Of a DNA stretch of 14,011 nt, positions 1 to 6,166 are shown piece by piece. The notes below the pieces were generated by a model. That model saw only the letters and a program-made list of their open reading frames with translations, ran no database searches and was not told the DNA's origin. Numbering within the stretch: the stretch's first letter is position 1; the number at the start of each line of letters is the position of its first letter. Location of the stretch: contig DGRV01000092.1 of NCBI GenBank assembly GCA_002391225.1, forward strand, positions 61,368 through 75,378. Direction: 5' to 3'. The stretch comes from Christensenella sp. UBA4379. Its GTDB lineage: Bacteria > Bacillota > Clostridia > Christensenellales > Aristaeellaceae. Both the position numbers and the translations under genes were made by a program.

Positions 1-164
1 CCCCCTGGGCGGATTTGCCTGTCGTCCCTTCGGGACTCCCGGGCGGCAAATCCGTAAGGTATGAATTTTTGCTCCCGCATCGCAAGCGATGCTCCGCAAA
101 AATTCTCCTCGCACCGCACATGTCGCTGCTGCGGATTTCCCTGAAGGGGGCACGGCCCCCTTCA
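1..164 (+). repeat. Composite multi-hairpin intergenic element, copy A (left end cut by window)
   Basis: This is noncoding sequence built of consecutive inverted repeats. Module 2 has stem GGATTTGCC (11-19) with GGCAAATCC (45-53). Its loop holds a second hairpin, GTCCC (24-28), loop TTC, GGGAC (32-36). Module 3 has GAATTTTTGC (63-72) with GCAAAAATTC (96-105), enclosing GCATCGC (77-83) and GCGATGC (86-92). Module 4 is a weaker stem, CCGCA (114-118) with TGCGG (130-134), and its loop contains the ACATG-YCGC motif seen in copy B. Module 5 has TGAAGGGGGC (142-151) with GCCCCCTTCA (155-164). The first 20 nt are identical to 12518-12537 in copy C, and the linker after module 2 (GTAAGG) is shared as well. 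Module 1, present in the other copies, would lie just left of the window. No cloverleaf tail follows. The function is unknown. The pairing is seen directly; the family grouping is my inference from comparing the copies. Confidence 0.8.
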
Positions 165-509
165 TATCCCCCTTCATTATGTGATTTTTTACTCGTGTGG
201 TTGCCCTGCGCTTCTTTTCTCTGCTCTGTTTCCGAAAAAACCTGGGTCTCTGGCGGGTCAGCGCGTCCGGATGACGTGGTTGTTTTCAGCCCCCGCCAGC
301 CCTTCCGGCTGGGCGCAGAGGGGAAAGCGTTCGGACAGAGTGGGATAGGGGCTTTTCAGGGGCAGCAGGAGGTACTGCGGCGCGCCGTCTGTATAACATC
401 CACTCGGCGCGGACCAGCGGAAGGTCAGGCTCCATTTGGGCCCACCGGTGTTCAACCAGTTCTTTCAGTGTCTTTTGCGAAATGTTCCTCGCACGGGAGG
501 ATGCTCTGG
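165..509. other. Intergenic stretch with no recognised gene
   Basis: About 345 nt lie between element A and the stop codon of the flavin-reductase-like gene. On the minus strand an open frame runs from about 455 to its stop at 258. It has natural-looking GC-rich codons, but only a TTG start, no ribosome binding site and no family I recognise. A second minus-strand frame (upstream part about 500-400) is open in the adjacent phase, so a frameshifted gene remnant is possible but cannot be shown. No convincing terminator is visible for the minus-strand gene. Confidence 0.35.
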
Positions 510-1076
510 TCAGAGGAAATCCCCGATGCTTCCCAGCAGCCTGCCCAGGCTGTGATATTTTCCGGAGTAGATGACCGGATCCAGGATGGTCAGATCCACG
601 TCAAAGGGATCCGTGCAGGTCAGGCGCTCGTCCATCTGGATGTTCCGGATCCGGCAGAAAAACGTGGTGGAATCTCCAGTGGTGATCTTCGAAGCGACCT
701 CGCACTCGTATACCCACCGGCTTTGGTCCAGTACGGGCACATCCAGCGCTTTGCCGCGGCTGACCTCATAGGCGATTTCGTCCTTTTTTCCGTCCTTAGC
801 GTGCCGGGAGCCGAAATAATCCATCAGCGGCAGCATGTCCGTGCTGACCAAGTTGGCGCTGAAGATTCCTGTGCGCAGAGCGTTCTGCTTGGTCATTTTG
901 TTCCCGGCCATGCTGATCACCAGCAGGTAGCCATCCCCTTCCTCATGGGTGGCGCTGACCCAGGTGATCGGGGCAAAATCGGGCGAGCCGTCTATGTTGT
1001 TGGTTCCGATGATAAAAGACGGCTGTACGCACATCGAATAGATTGGTTCCACAGACCTTCTCCTCAGCTTCTCCAT
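510..1076 (-). CDS. Flavin reductase-like FMN-binding split-barrel protein
   Basis: The 188-residue protein has the layout of the flavin reductase-like (FMN-binding split barrel) family. An early strand-rich segment at about residues 20-42 contains GTNNIDGSPDFAPITWVSA, the usual 'new sequence, known substrate-free core' of these proteins. It is followed by a conserved N-K-x-T-x-x-N-A segment (about 59-66) and FSANLVS (72-78). Members bind FMN and either reduce flavins or act in unknown redox roles in the cytoplasm; the substrate cannot be told from sequence. The ATG at 1076 is chosen because GGAGG lies 8 nt upstream; an in-frame TTG at 1097 overlaps that site and is unlikely. The length is normal. 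The gene is monocistronic in view and transcribed away from the next gene, with its own promoter at 1158-1186. The family call is good, the exact reaction unknown. Confidence 0.85.
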   Translation of the reverse strand: MEKLRRRSVEPIYSMCVQPSFIIGTNNIDGSPDFAPITWVSATHEEGDGYLLVISMAGNKMTKQNALRTGIFSANLVSTDMLPLMDYFGSRHAKDGKKDEIAYEVSRGKALDVPVLDQSRWVYECEVASKITTGDSTTFFCRIRNIQMDERLTCTDPFDVDLTILDPVIYSGKYHSLGRLLGSIGDFL

Positions 1077-1157
1077 CTGGCAGCCCTCCGTTTCCAAATA
1101 TCACGCGAGACGGTACATCAGGGGTTCTGAACCTGCCCTGTCCGTCGGATCAGGTTC

Positions 1158-1186
1158 ATTATAAAGCCGACATGCCAAAACCACAA
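1158..1186 (-). promoter_or_regulatory. SigA-type promoter of the flavin reductase-like gene
   Basis: Read on the minus strand, TTGTGG (1186-1181) and TATAAT (1163-1158) are separated by exactly 17 nt. The -10 is a perfect consensus and the -35 keeps the TTG. An inverted repeat AACCTG/CAGGTT (arms 1130-1135 and 1151-1156, 15 nt apart) lies just downstream of the -10, about where transcription should start. It could be an operator or an early transcript hairpin. The promoter points at the gene starting at 1076, leaving a leader of roughly 75 nt. Confidence 0.7.
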
Positions 1187-1268
1187 GGTAAAAGATGGCG
1201 GATGCTCATACATTTACGCAAGTATGGCGAAACGATTTTCCTTGATCTTTCAGTGCTTTTGTCCGGAT

Positions 1269-1297
1269 TTGATTTCTTTTGGAAGACGTGGTATAAT
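1269..1297 (+). promoter_or_regulatory. Extended -10 promoter for the small secreted protein gene
   Basis: TTGATT (1269-1274) and a perfect TATAAT (1292-1297) are spaced by 17 nt. A TG dinucleotide one base upstream of the -10 (1289-1290) gives an extended -10 element. The start codon of the next gene lies about 58 nt downstream. The promoter is divergent from, and about 80 nt away from, the minus-strand promoter at 1158-1186. Confidence 0.75.
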
Positions 1298-1354
1298 GCA
1301 CCTGGTATTTCCTGGGAAGACCGGGGAATATGATCAACTTTGAAGGAAAGGCAA

Positions 1355-1858
1355 ATGAAAATGAAAGGGAGTTACTGGAAAGCCGGTTTGGCTCTCCTGC
1401 TGGCCTTTTTGCTGGGGCTGACGCCGCTGTGCGCCGCCGCTTCCGGCCGGGTGATTTCGCTGACGGCGGGGGTGTTTTTCCTGCTGGCCCAGGACATGGT
1501 GGAGCTGCCGGTCAGCGACGAGGAAACGCCCATGCGCACGGCGGAACTTTCGGCGGACCTGCTGCGCCTGTGCTCGGCGAACAGCTTCGGGGAAAAGGGC
1601 GAGGAGGAAGTTCGGCAGCTGGCCCAAAAGGCGCTGGACAATATGACATCCGTGGAGCGGGAGATGTTCCTGAACAACTTTGAAGGCCTGATCGTTCCGT
1701 TCTGCGACGGTCTGTTCGCCGGGGATGAGGAATGTCTGAACCTGCTGGAGGTCGCGGGGGTCGAGGAAGAAATCTCCTGGGCGAACGAGGCGGCTGGGAG
1801 CAGCGGGGACCAAGACCGCTGGGAAATCCTGAAGGAAGCGGTGCTTTCTCTGGAATAA
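1355..1858 (+). CDS. Small secreted or membrane-anchored protein of unknown function
   Basis: I do not recognise this 167-residue protein. The N terminus (MKMKGSYWKAG followed by a hydrophobic run at about residues 11-25, then CAAAS) is a signal peptide or membrane anchor. Cys26 does not sit in a proper lipobox, so it is probably not a lipoprotein. A second hydrophobic stretch follows at about 33-45. The remainder (46-167) is acidic, probably helical, with Glu/Asp-rich segments and three further cysteines, and no motif I can name. The start at 1355 is chosen because AAGGA lies 7 nt upstream; an ATG two codons later (1361) and a TTG at 1340 are alternatives. The gene has its own promoter at 1269-1297 and is followed 6 nt after its stop by the separate hisS promoter, so the two may be independently controlled. 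That it is exported is inference from the N terminus only. Confidence 0.7.
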   Translation: MKMKGSYWKAGLALLLAFLLGLTPLCAAASGRVISLTAGVFFLLAQDMVELPVSDEETPMRTAELSADLLRLCSANSFGEKGEEEVRQLAQKALDNMTSVEREMFLNNFEGLIVPFCDGLFAGDEECLNLLEVAGVEEEISWANEAAGSSGDQDRWEILKEAVLSLE

Positions 1859-1864
1859 CTGGAA

Positions 1865-1893
1865 TTGACAAACAGCAGGCCGGCTTTTATAAT
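1865..1893 (+). promoter_or_regulatory. Full-consensus SigA promoter upstream of hisS-aspS
   Basis: TTGACA (1865-1870) and TATAAT (1888-1893) match both consensus hexamers exactly, with the ideal 17-nt spacer. The leader to the hisS start is about 95 nt, too short for a full T-box. High constitutive transcription is expected for this tRNA synthetase operon. Confidence 0.85.
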
Positions 1894-1950
1894 GGGACGG
1901 CGCGGGAAAAGACGTGCGGAAAAACGGTTGACGAAGGAAGAGAAAAAACG

Positions 1951-1986
1951 TCAGCGGCGCGGCGTCTTCCGCTGATTTAAAGGAGG
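1951..1986 (+). promoter_or_regulatory. Leader hairpin next to the hisS ribosome binding site
   Basis: TCAGCGG (1951-1957) pairs perfectly with CCGCTGA (1969-1975) across an 11-nt loop. The hairpin ends 5 nt before AGGAGG (1981-1986), the hisS ribosome binding site. The T run after the stem is too short for a terminator. The hairpin may tune translation or mRNA stability; a regulatory role is a guess. Confidence 0.4.
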
Positions 1987-1995
1987 AAGCAGTGT

Positions 1996-3270
1996 ATGCT
2001 GACGCAGGCTCCCCGGGGCACCCGGGATATGCTGCCGCAGGATGCTTATCTGTGGCACATGCTGGAAGCAAAAATGCGGGAACTGGCGGCGCTCTGGGGA
2101 TACCGGGAGATCCGCACCCCGATTTTTGAACATACGGAACTGTTCCTGCGCGGTGTTGGCGGGACCACCGACATCGTCACCAAGGAAATGTATACCTTTA
2201 AGGACAAGGGCGACCGCTCCATCACGCTTCGGCCCGAGGGAACGGCCGGCGCTGTCCGCGCCTTCCTGGAAGGCCGCCTGTACGCAGAGCCCCTGCCCTC
2301 CAAGGTCTATTACCTGGCCGCGCCCATTTTCCGCTACGAAAACCCGCAGGCCGGACGTCTGCGCGAGCATCACCAGTTCGGCATGGAGTGCTTCGGCGGC
2401 AAGGAGCCGACGGTCGAGGCGGAGCTGATCAACCTGCTGATGACGCTGCTGTCTTCCCTGGGGCTGACCGGGCTGACTGTCCACATCAATTCCATCGGCT
2501 GCAAGTGCTGCCGCCCCCGCTACGGGGAGGCCCTGCGCGCCTACCTGGGCGACCGGCTGAACGACATGTGCGAGGACTGCCGGACCCGCTTTGACAAAAA
2601 TCCCCTGCGCATCCTGGACTGCAAGCAGGAAAAGTGCAAGGCCATCGTCAAGGACGCCCCGTCCATTCTGGACAGCCTGTGCGACGACTGCAAAGCGCAT
2701 TTTGAAAAGCTGCAGGGTCTTTTGACCGCCCAGGGCATTCCCTTCGCGGTGGACCCCACCATCGTGCGCGGGCTGGACTACTACACCCGCACCGTGTTCG
2801 AGGTCATCATGCAGACCGGGCGGGAGGGCCTGGCCCTGTGCGGCGGCGGCCGCTACGACAACCTGGTGGAAGAGCTCGGCGGGCCGGAAACCCCGGCGGC
2901 CGGCTTCGGCCTTGGGCTGGAGCGGATTTTGCTGGAGCTCCGGAACCGGAATCTGACCCCGCCCGCGCCCGCGGCGGCGGACGTGTACGTCGCCAACATC
3001 GGGGCGGAAAGCCTGACCGACGCCTTTGTGTTTACGCAGAAGCTCCGCGCCCAGGGCGTCCGGTCCGAGTCGGACCTGTGCGGGCGCAGCCTCAAGGCCC
3101 AGTTCAAATACGCCGACAAGCTGGGCGTCAAATACATCGTGCTGGTCGGCGGGGAAGAGCTGGAGCGCGGCACCGTCAAGCTGCGCGACCTGAGCACCCG
3201 AGAAGAGACCGAGTATCCCCTCAGTGAAGCGCCGGCACTGATCGCCGGTTTGATTGGAAAGGAAGCATGA
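1996..3270 (+). CDS. hisS: Histidyl-tRNA synthetase
   Basis: This 424-residue class II synthetase attaches histidine to tRNA-His in the cytoplasm. Class II motif 2 is at about 112-131 (FRYE near residue 112, then RLREHHQFGMECFG). The histidine-specific motif RGLDYYTRTVFE is at 258-269 and motif 3, GFGLGLERILLE, at 303-314. A C-terminal anticodon-binding domain occupies about 330-420 (DVYV..., GRSLKAQFKYADKLG). Between motif 2 and the histidine motif lies a cysteine-rich insert (C169, C171, C172, C192, C195, C209, C214, C229, C232), a pattern I associate with many clostridial HisRS proteins and plausibly metal-binding. The length is normal. The ATG at 1996 is supported by AGGAGG 9 nt upstream. 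The gene is transcribed from the consensus promoter at 1865 and its stop overlaps the aspS start (ATGA), implying translational coupling. Confidence 0.97.
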   Translation: MLTQAPRGTRDMLPQDAYLWHMLEAKMRELAALWGYREIRTPIFEHTELFLRGVGGTTDIVTKEMYTFKDKGDRSITLRPEGTAGAVRAFLEGRLYAEPLPSKVYYLAAPIFRYENPQAGRLREHHQFGMECFGGKEPTVEAELINLLMTLLSSLGLTGLTVHINSIGCKCCRPRYGEALRAYLGDRLNDMCEDCRTRFDKNPLRILDCKQEKCKAIVKDAPSILDSLCDDCKAHFEKLQGLLTAQGIPFAVDPTIVRGLDYYTRTVFEVIMQTGREGLALCGGGRYDNLVEELGGPETPAAGFGLGLERILLELRNRNLTPPAPAAADVYVANIGAESLTDAFVFTQKLRAQGVRSESDLCGRSLKAQFKYADKLGVKYIVLVGGEELERGTVKLRDLSTREETEYPLSEAPALIAGLIGKEA

Positions 3271-4565
3271 GATCGATGGACAGGACACTGATTGCGAACG
3301 CCCGCCCCGGCGAAATGCAGAGGCTGCAGGGCTTTGTGGAAAACATCCGCAACAAGCGGACGATGGCCTTCCTGGTGCTGCGGGACCATACCGGCCGCAT
3401 CCAGCTGACGGTGGAAAAGGAAAAGTATCCCGAGGTCGCCGCCCAGGTGGATAAGCTGACGGTAGAATCCGTCATCACCGCCGAAGGCATGGTGGTGGAA
3501 AACAGCTACGTCAAGATGGGCGGCAAGGAAATGCTTCCGGAGAGCATCCGCATCGAATCCATCGCGGAGCCCCTGCCGATCTCCAAGGACGCGGCCATCG
3601 ACTCCCGCCTCGATTACCGCTGGATCGACCTTCGCAGCGACAAGAATTTCCTGATCTATCAGGCGCAGACGGTGCTGGTGGCCGCCATGCGGCAGTACCT
3701 GCTGAACAAGGGCTTCATCGAAATCCATACCCCCAAGCTCATCGGCGCGGCCAGCGAATCCGGCAGCGAGGTGTTCGAACTCAAATATTTCGACCGCAAG
3801 GGCTACCTGTCCCAGAGCCCCCAGTTCTATAAGCAGATGGCGATGGCCGCCGGCTTTGACCGGATCTTCGAGGTGGGCCCCGTCTTCCGGGCGGAAAAGT
3901 CCTTCACCAATAAGCATGCCACCGAGTTTACCGGTTTCGACCTGGAAATGAGCTACATCGACTCCTTCCGGGACGTGATGGCCGTGGAGGCCGAGCTTTT
4001 GCAGGCCGCCCTGGCAGCCGTCCAGGAAAAGTGCGGCGATAAGATCAAGGAGCTGTACGGCATGGACGTGGTCGTGCCCACCTTGCCCTTCCCGGAAATG
4101 AAACTGTGCGACGTGTACAAGGAGCTCGAGGAGCGCTACGGCTACACCGTCGACGACAGCGAGAAGAACGACCTGACCACCGACGCCGAGCACCTGTGCG
4201 CCAAGCTCTCCATGGACAAGTTCGGCCACGAGTTCCTGTTCGTGACGGACTACGGCCCGGAAAAGCGCGCCTTCTATCACATGCGGGATGAAAACGGCAA
4301 CCCTCTGGGCTACGACCTGATCTGGCGCGGCACCGAGATTACCACCGGCGCCCAGCGCGAGCACCGCTACGAGCCCCTGCGCAGGCAGGCGGATGAAAAG
4401 GGCCTGGGCAAGGACGTCCAGTTCTACATGGACTTCTTCCGCTACGGCTGCCCGCCCCACGGCGGCTTCGGATTGGGCGTGGACCGGCTAACGATGCTGC
4501 TGCTGGGCCTGTCCATCAAGGAGGTCGAATTCCTCTTCCGCGGCCCGAACCGCATCGAGCCCTGA
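3267..4565 (+). CDS. aspS: Aspartyl-tRNA synthetase, short archaeal-type (possibly aspartate--tRNA(Asn) ligase)
   Basis: This 432-residue class II synthetase has an N-terminal OB-fold anticodon-binding domain (about 18-105, with RLQGFVENIRNKR and LVLRDHTGRIQL). The aspartate-site QSPQ motif is at 183-186, motif 2 starts with FRAE at 207-210 followed by TNKHATEFTGFDLEMSY, TGAQREHRYE lies upstream of motif 3, and motif 3 (GGFGLGVDRLTMLLLG) is at 399-414. The bacterial enzyme is about 590 residues because of a large GAD insert; that insert is absent, so this is the archaeal/eukaryotic-type lineage. QSPQ argues against asparaginyl-tRNA synthetase. Such enzymes in bacteria are often non-discriminating and make Asp-tRNA(Asn) for the GatCAB amidotransferase; specificity cannot be decided here. 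The start ATG overlaps the hisS stop. An ATG at 3276, better spaced from GGAAG, is an alternative. A terminator follows at 4614. Confidence 0.93.
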   Translation: MRSMDRTLIANARPGEMQRLQGFVENIRNKRTMAFLVLRDHTGRIQLTVEKEKYPEVAAQVDKLTVESVITAEGMVVENSYVKMGGKEMLPESIRIESIAEPLPISKDAAIDSRLDYRWIDLRSDKNFLIYQAQTVLVAAMRQYLLNKGFIEIHTPKLIGAASESGSEVFELKYFDRKGYLSQSPQFYKQMAMAAGFDRIFEVGPVFRAEKSFTNKHATEFTGFDLEMSYIDSFRDVMAVEAELLQAALAAVQEKCGDKIKELYGMDVVVPTLPFPEMKLCDVYKELEERYGYTVDDSEKNDLTTDAEHLCAKLSMDKFGHEFLFVTDYGPEKRAFYHMRDENGNPLGYDLIWRGTEITTGAQREHRYEPLRRQADEKGLGKDVQFYMDFFRYGCPPHGGFGLGVDRLTMLLLGLSIKEVEFLFRGPNRIEP

Positions 4566-4613
4566 GTTTTTTCGCTGGTTTTTGCCCTGTTTTTTCAGGG
4601 AAATCACCGCTGT

Positions 4614-4652
4614 CGGCAAATCTGGGAAACGATCCTGGATTTGCCGATTTTT
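4614..4652 (+). terminator. Intrinsic terminator after aspS
   Basis: CGGCAAATC (4614-4622) pairs perfectly with GATTTGCCG (4638-4646). Extra GG/CC pairing is possible inside the loop, and A plus five Ts (4648-4652) follow. It closes the hisS-aspS operon 48 nt after the aspS stop. A smaller hairpin, CCCTG (4585-4589) with CAGGG (4596-4600) around a T6 loop, precedes it. The inner eight bases of the stem are the same palindromic arms found in module 2 of elements A and C. Confidence 0.85.
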
Positions 4653-4670
4653 ATAAGAGGACGCTGCCGG

Positions 4671-4699
4671 TTGCTTTTTCAACCGATCCGGCATATAAT
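4671..4699 (+). promoter_or_regulatory. Promoter of the CotH-like/BspA-like gene pair
   Basis: TTGCTT (4671-4676) and TATAAT (4694-4699) are 17 nt apart, starting 18 nt after the terminator T run. The start codon of the CotH-like gene is about 36 nt downstream, with AGAGGA (4722-4727) as ribosome binding site 8 nt before the ATG. Confidence 0.75.
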
Positions 4700-4735
4700 G
4701 AACGAAGTAAGACGAACGAAAAGAGGATTGCCTGA

Positions 4736-6166
4736 ATGAAAAAGCCCCCTGTCTGGAAACGCATCCTGGCCCTGCTTTTGCTGGCGGCGGTGATCTGCCC
4801 GGCGGCCCCGGCTGCGGCGGAGGAGATCATCGTGCCCACCTGTACGCAGGATGGGTATGCCCTGATGCGCCATCCGGACGGAACGGTGACGGCCCGGCGG
4901 AACGCCCCGGCCCCCGGCCATTCCTTCGGCCCCTGGACCTTTGATGTCAGGACCGGAAAAGGCTCCCATGTCTGCCAGGTCTGCGGGACGGAGGAAGTTG
5001 TGAACGTCCGGGAGGAGGGCCTTCCGCGCCTGCTTCTGTCCATGGACGAGGACAGCGGGACCTTATGGGTGGAGCTTTCGGGAAGCGCCGGGGATGTTTC
5101 CTGCCCGGCCCAGGTCCTTTCCGCGGATATCGCGGAGGACGGACAGTCGGTCCTCTCCCTGTCGCTCCGGCTGCTGGCGGACGACGACGGGACGATGCCG
5201 CTGGACCACGTGTTTCCGGGCTGGCCGGCGGACGACTGCTATACCCTGACAGCCTGCGGGGCTGACCCGGCCTCCGTCCGGGCGATGACGGTGGCCGCCC
5301 TCTGGCGGGAAACGGCCGCTTCCCGCGCCCAGCTGCCGGAAAGGCTCCGGATGCTCCCCTTCCTGGGCGGGACAGACGGCTTTCCTTTGACCCTGTGGCT
5401 GAGCGGGTCCTTTTCGGGACTATACCTATGGAGCCCGCGGCTGGACGGCTCCCTGTTTGGCATGTACCGGGATGAAAACGCCGCAGTGGCGGTTTCGGAC
5501 GGCCGGGGAGCGGGGACCAGGTTCAGCCCTTCCACAGATGGCGAGAACGGCGGTTGGTCCGTCCTTTGGAAGGGTTCGGGCAGCGGCCAGCCGGTCTTGA
5601 GCCGCTTGAACCAGCTGATCCATATCCTGGAAAGCAGCGACGACGGGACGCTTTCGCATACCCTGTCTCGCTATCTGGACGTGGACGCAGCGATTGATTT
5701 GATGATTCTGACCTATGCCTTGGGCCTGACGGACACGGAGGGCACGGCCCTGCTCTATTACGGGGAAGAGCTGATTCCCGCCCTCCTGGGGGCGGAAAGC
5801 GCCTTCGGCGCGGAAAAAGGGGGACAGTCCTTCCGGGACGCCTCCGACAGCCTGCCGAAGCGAACGAACGATGGAAAACACTGGCAGGCAGGGATGGATC
5901 ACCCCCTCTTTGAGCGTCTGCTGAACGTGTTTGAAAAACGGGTGACGGAGCGCTATCTGGCGCTTCGTCAGACCCTGCTTACGGAAGAACATATCCTGTC
6001 CGTCCTGGACGGACAGATGGGGCGGATTCCCGCCGCGGCCTATGCCCTGAACGCCCAGCTGAACCCCGGGGATTTTTCCGATCAGGAAGAGCGGGCCCGG
6101 ATCGCTGCGTATCTGCGCAGCCGTCTGCCGCTGCTGGACGCTGCCTTTGGAGGAAATGCGGAATGA
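4736..6166 (+). CDS. Secreted CotH-like protein, divergent, probably lacking kinase active-site residues
   Basis: The 476-residue protein begins with a clear signal peptide (positively charged start, hydrophobic 10-20, cleavage near AAA-EE at 28/29). Residues about 34-90 form a short cysteine motif module (C36, PGHSFGPW, then C80-x-x-C83-G), as seen in surface proteins of gut Firmicutes. Residues about 210-460 follow the CotH (spore-coat kinase-like) outline: GLYLW, YLDVDAAIDLMILTYALGLTD (313-333), LLYY, IPALLGAESAFG (347-358), then HPLFERLLNVF and RYLALRQTLLTEEHILSVLD. In active CotH kinases the segment aligned with 347-358 carries a W-D-x-D-type acidic pair, and a lysine sits in the E-K-x-D segment after the G-x-Y strand. 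Here these look like ALLGAE and SPRLD, so catalysis is probably lost. The stop overlaps the next gene by 4 nt. The family call rests on pattern memory, not a search. Confidence 0.6.
   Translation: MKKPPVWKRILALLLLAAVICPAAPAAAEEIIVPTCTQDGYALMRHPDGTVTARRNAPAPGHSFGPWTFDVRTGKGSHVCQVCGTEEVVNVREEGLPRLLLSMDEDSGTLWVELSGSAGDVSCPAQVLSADIAEDGQSVLSLSLRLLADDDGTMPLDHVFPGWPADDCYTLTACGADPASVRAMTVAALWRETAASRAQLPERLRMLPFLGGTDGFPLTLWLSGSFSGLYLWSPRLDGSLFGMYRDENAAVAVSDGRGAGTRFSPSTDGENGGWSVLWKGSGSGQPVLSRLNQLIHILESSDDGTLSHTLSRYLDVDAAIDLMILTYALGLTDTEGTALLYYGEELIPALLGAESAFGAEKGGQSFRDASDSLPKRTNDGKHWQAGMDHPLFERLLNVFEKRVTERYLALRQTLLTEEHILSVLDGQMGRIPAAAYALNAQLNPGDFSDQEERARIAAYLRSRLPLLDAAFGGNAE

Noticed and set aside
258..455. 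65-codon minus-strand frame downstream of the flavin reductase-like gene
   Set aside because: It has only a TTG start, no ribosome binding site, no recognised family and a stop just upstream in frame. It could be a remnant, so it is noted only within the intergenic entry.
1077..1160. TPP or FMN riboswitch in the flavin reductase leader
   Set aside because: Scattered CTGA and ACAGGG pieces are present, but the conserved core and helices of either class are missing and the leader is too short for FMN.
1894..1995. T-box leader for hisS
   Set aside because: The leader is only about 95 nt. A GGGACGGCGCGG stretch vaguely recalls the T-box bulge but lies at the transcription start, and there is no specifier loop, antiterminator or terminator.
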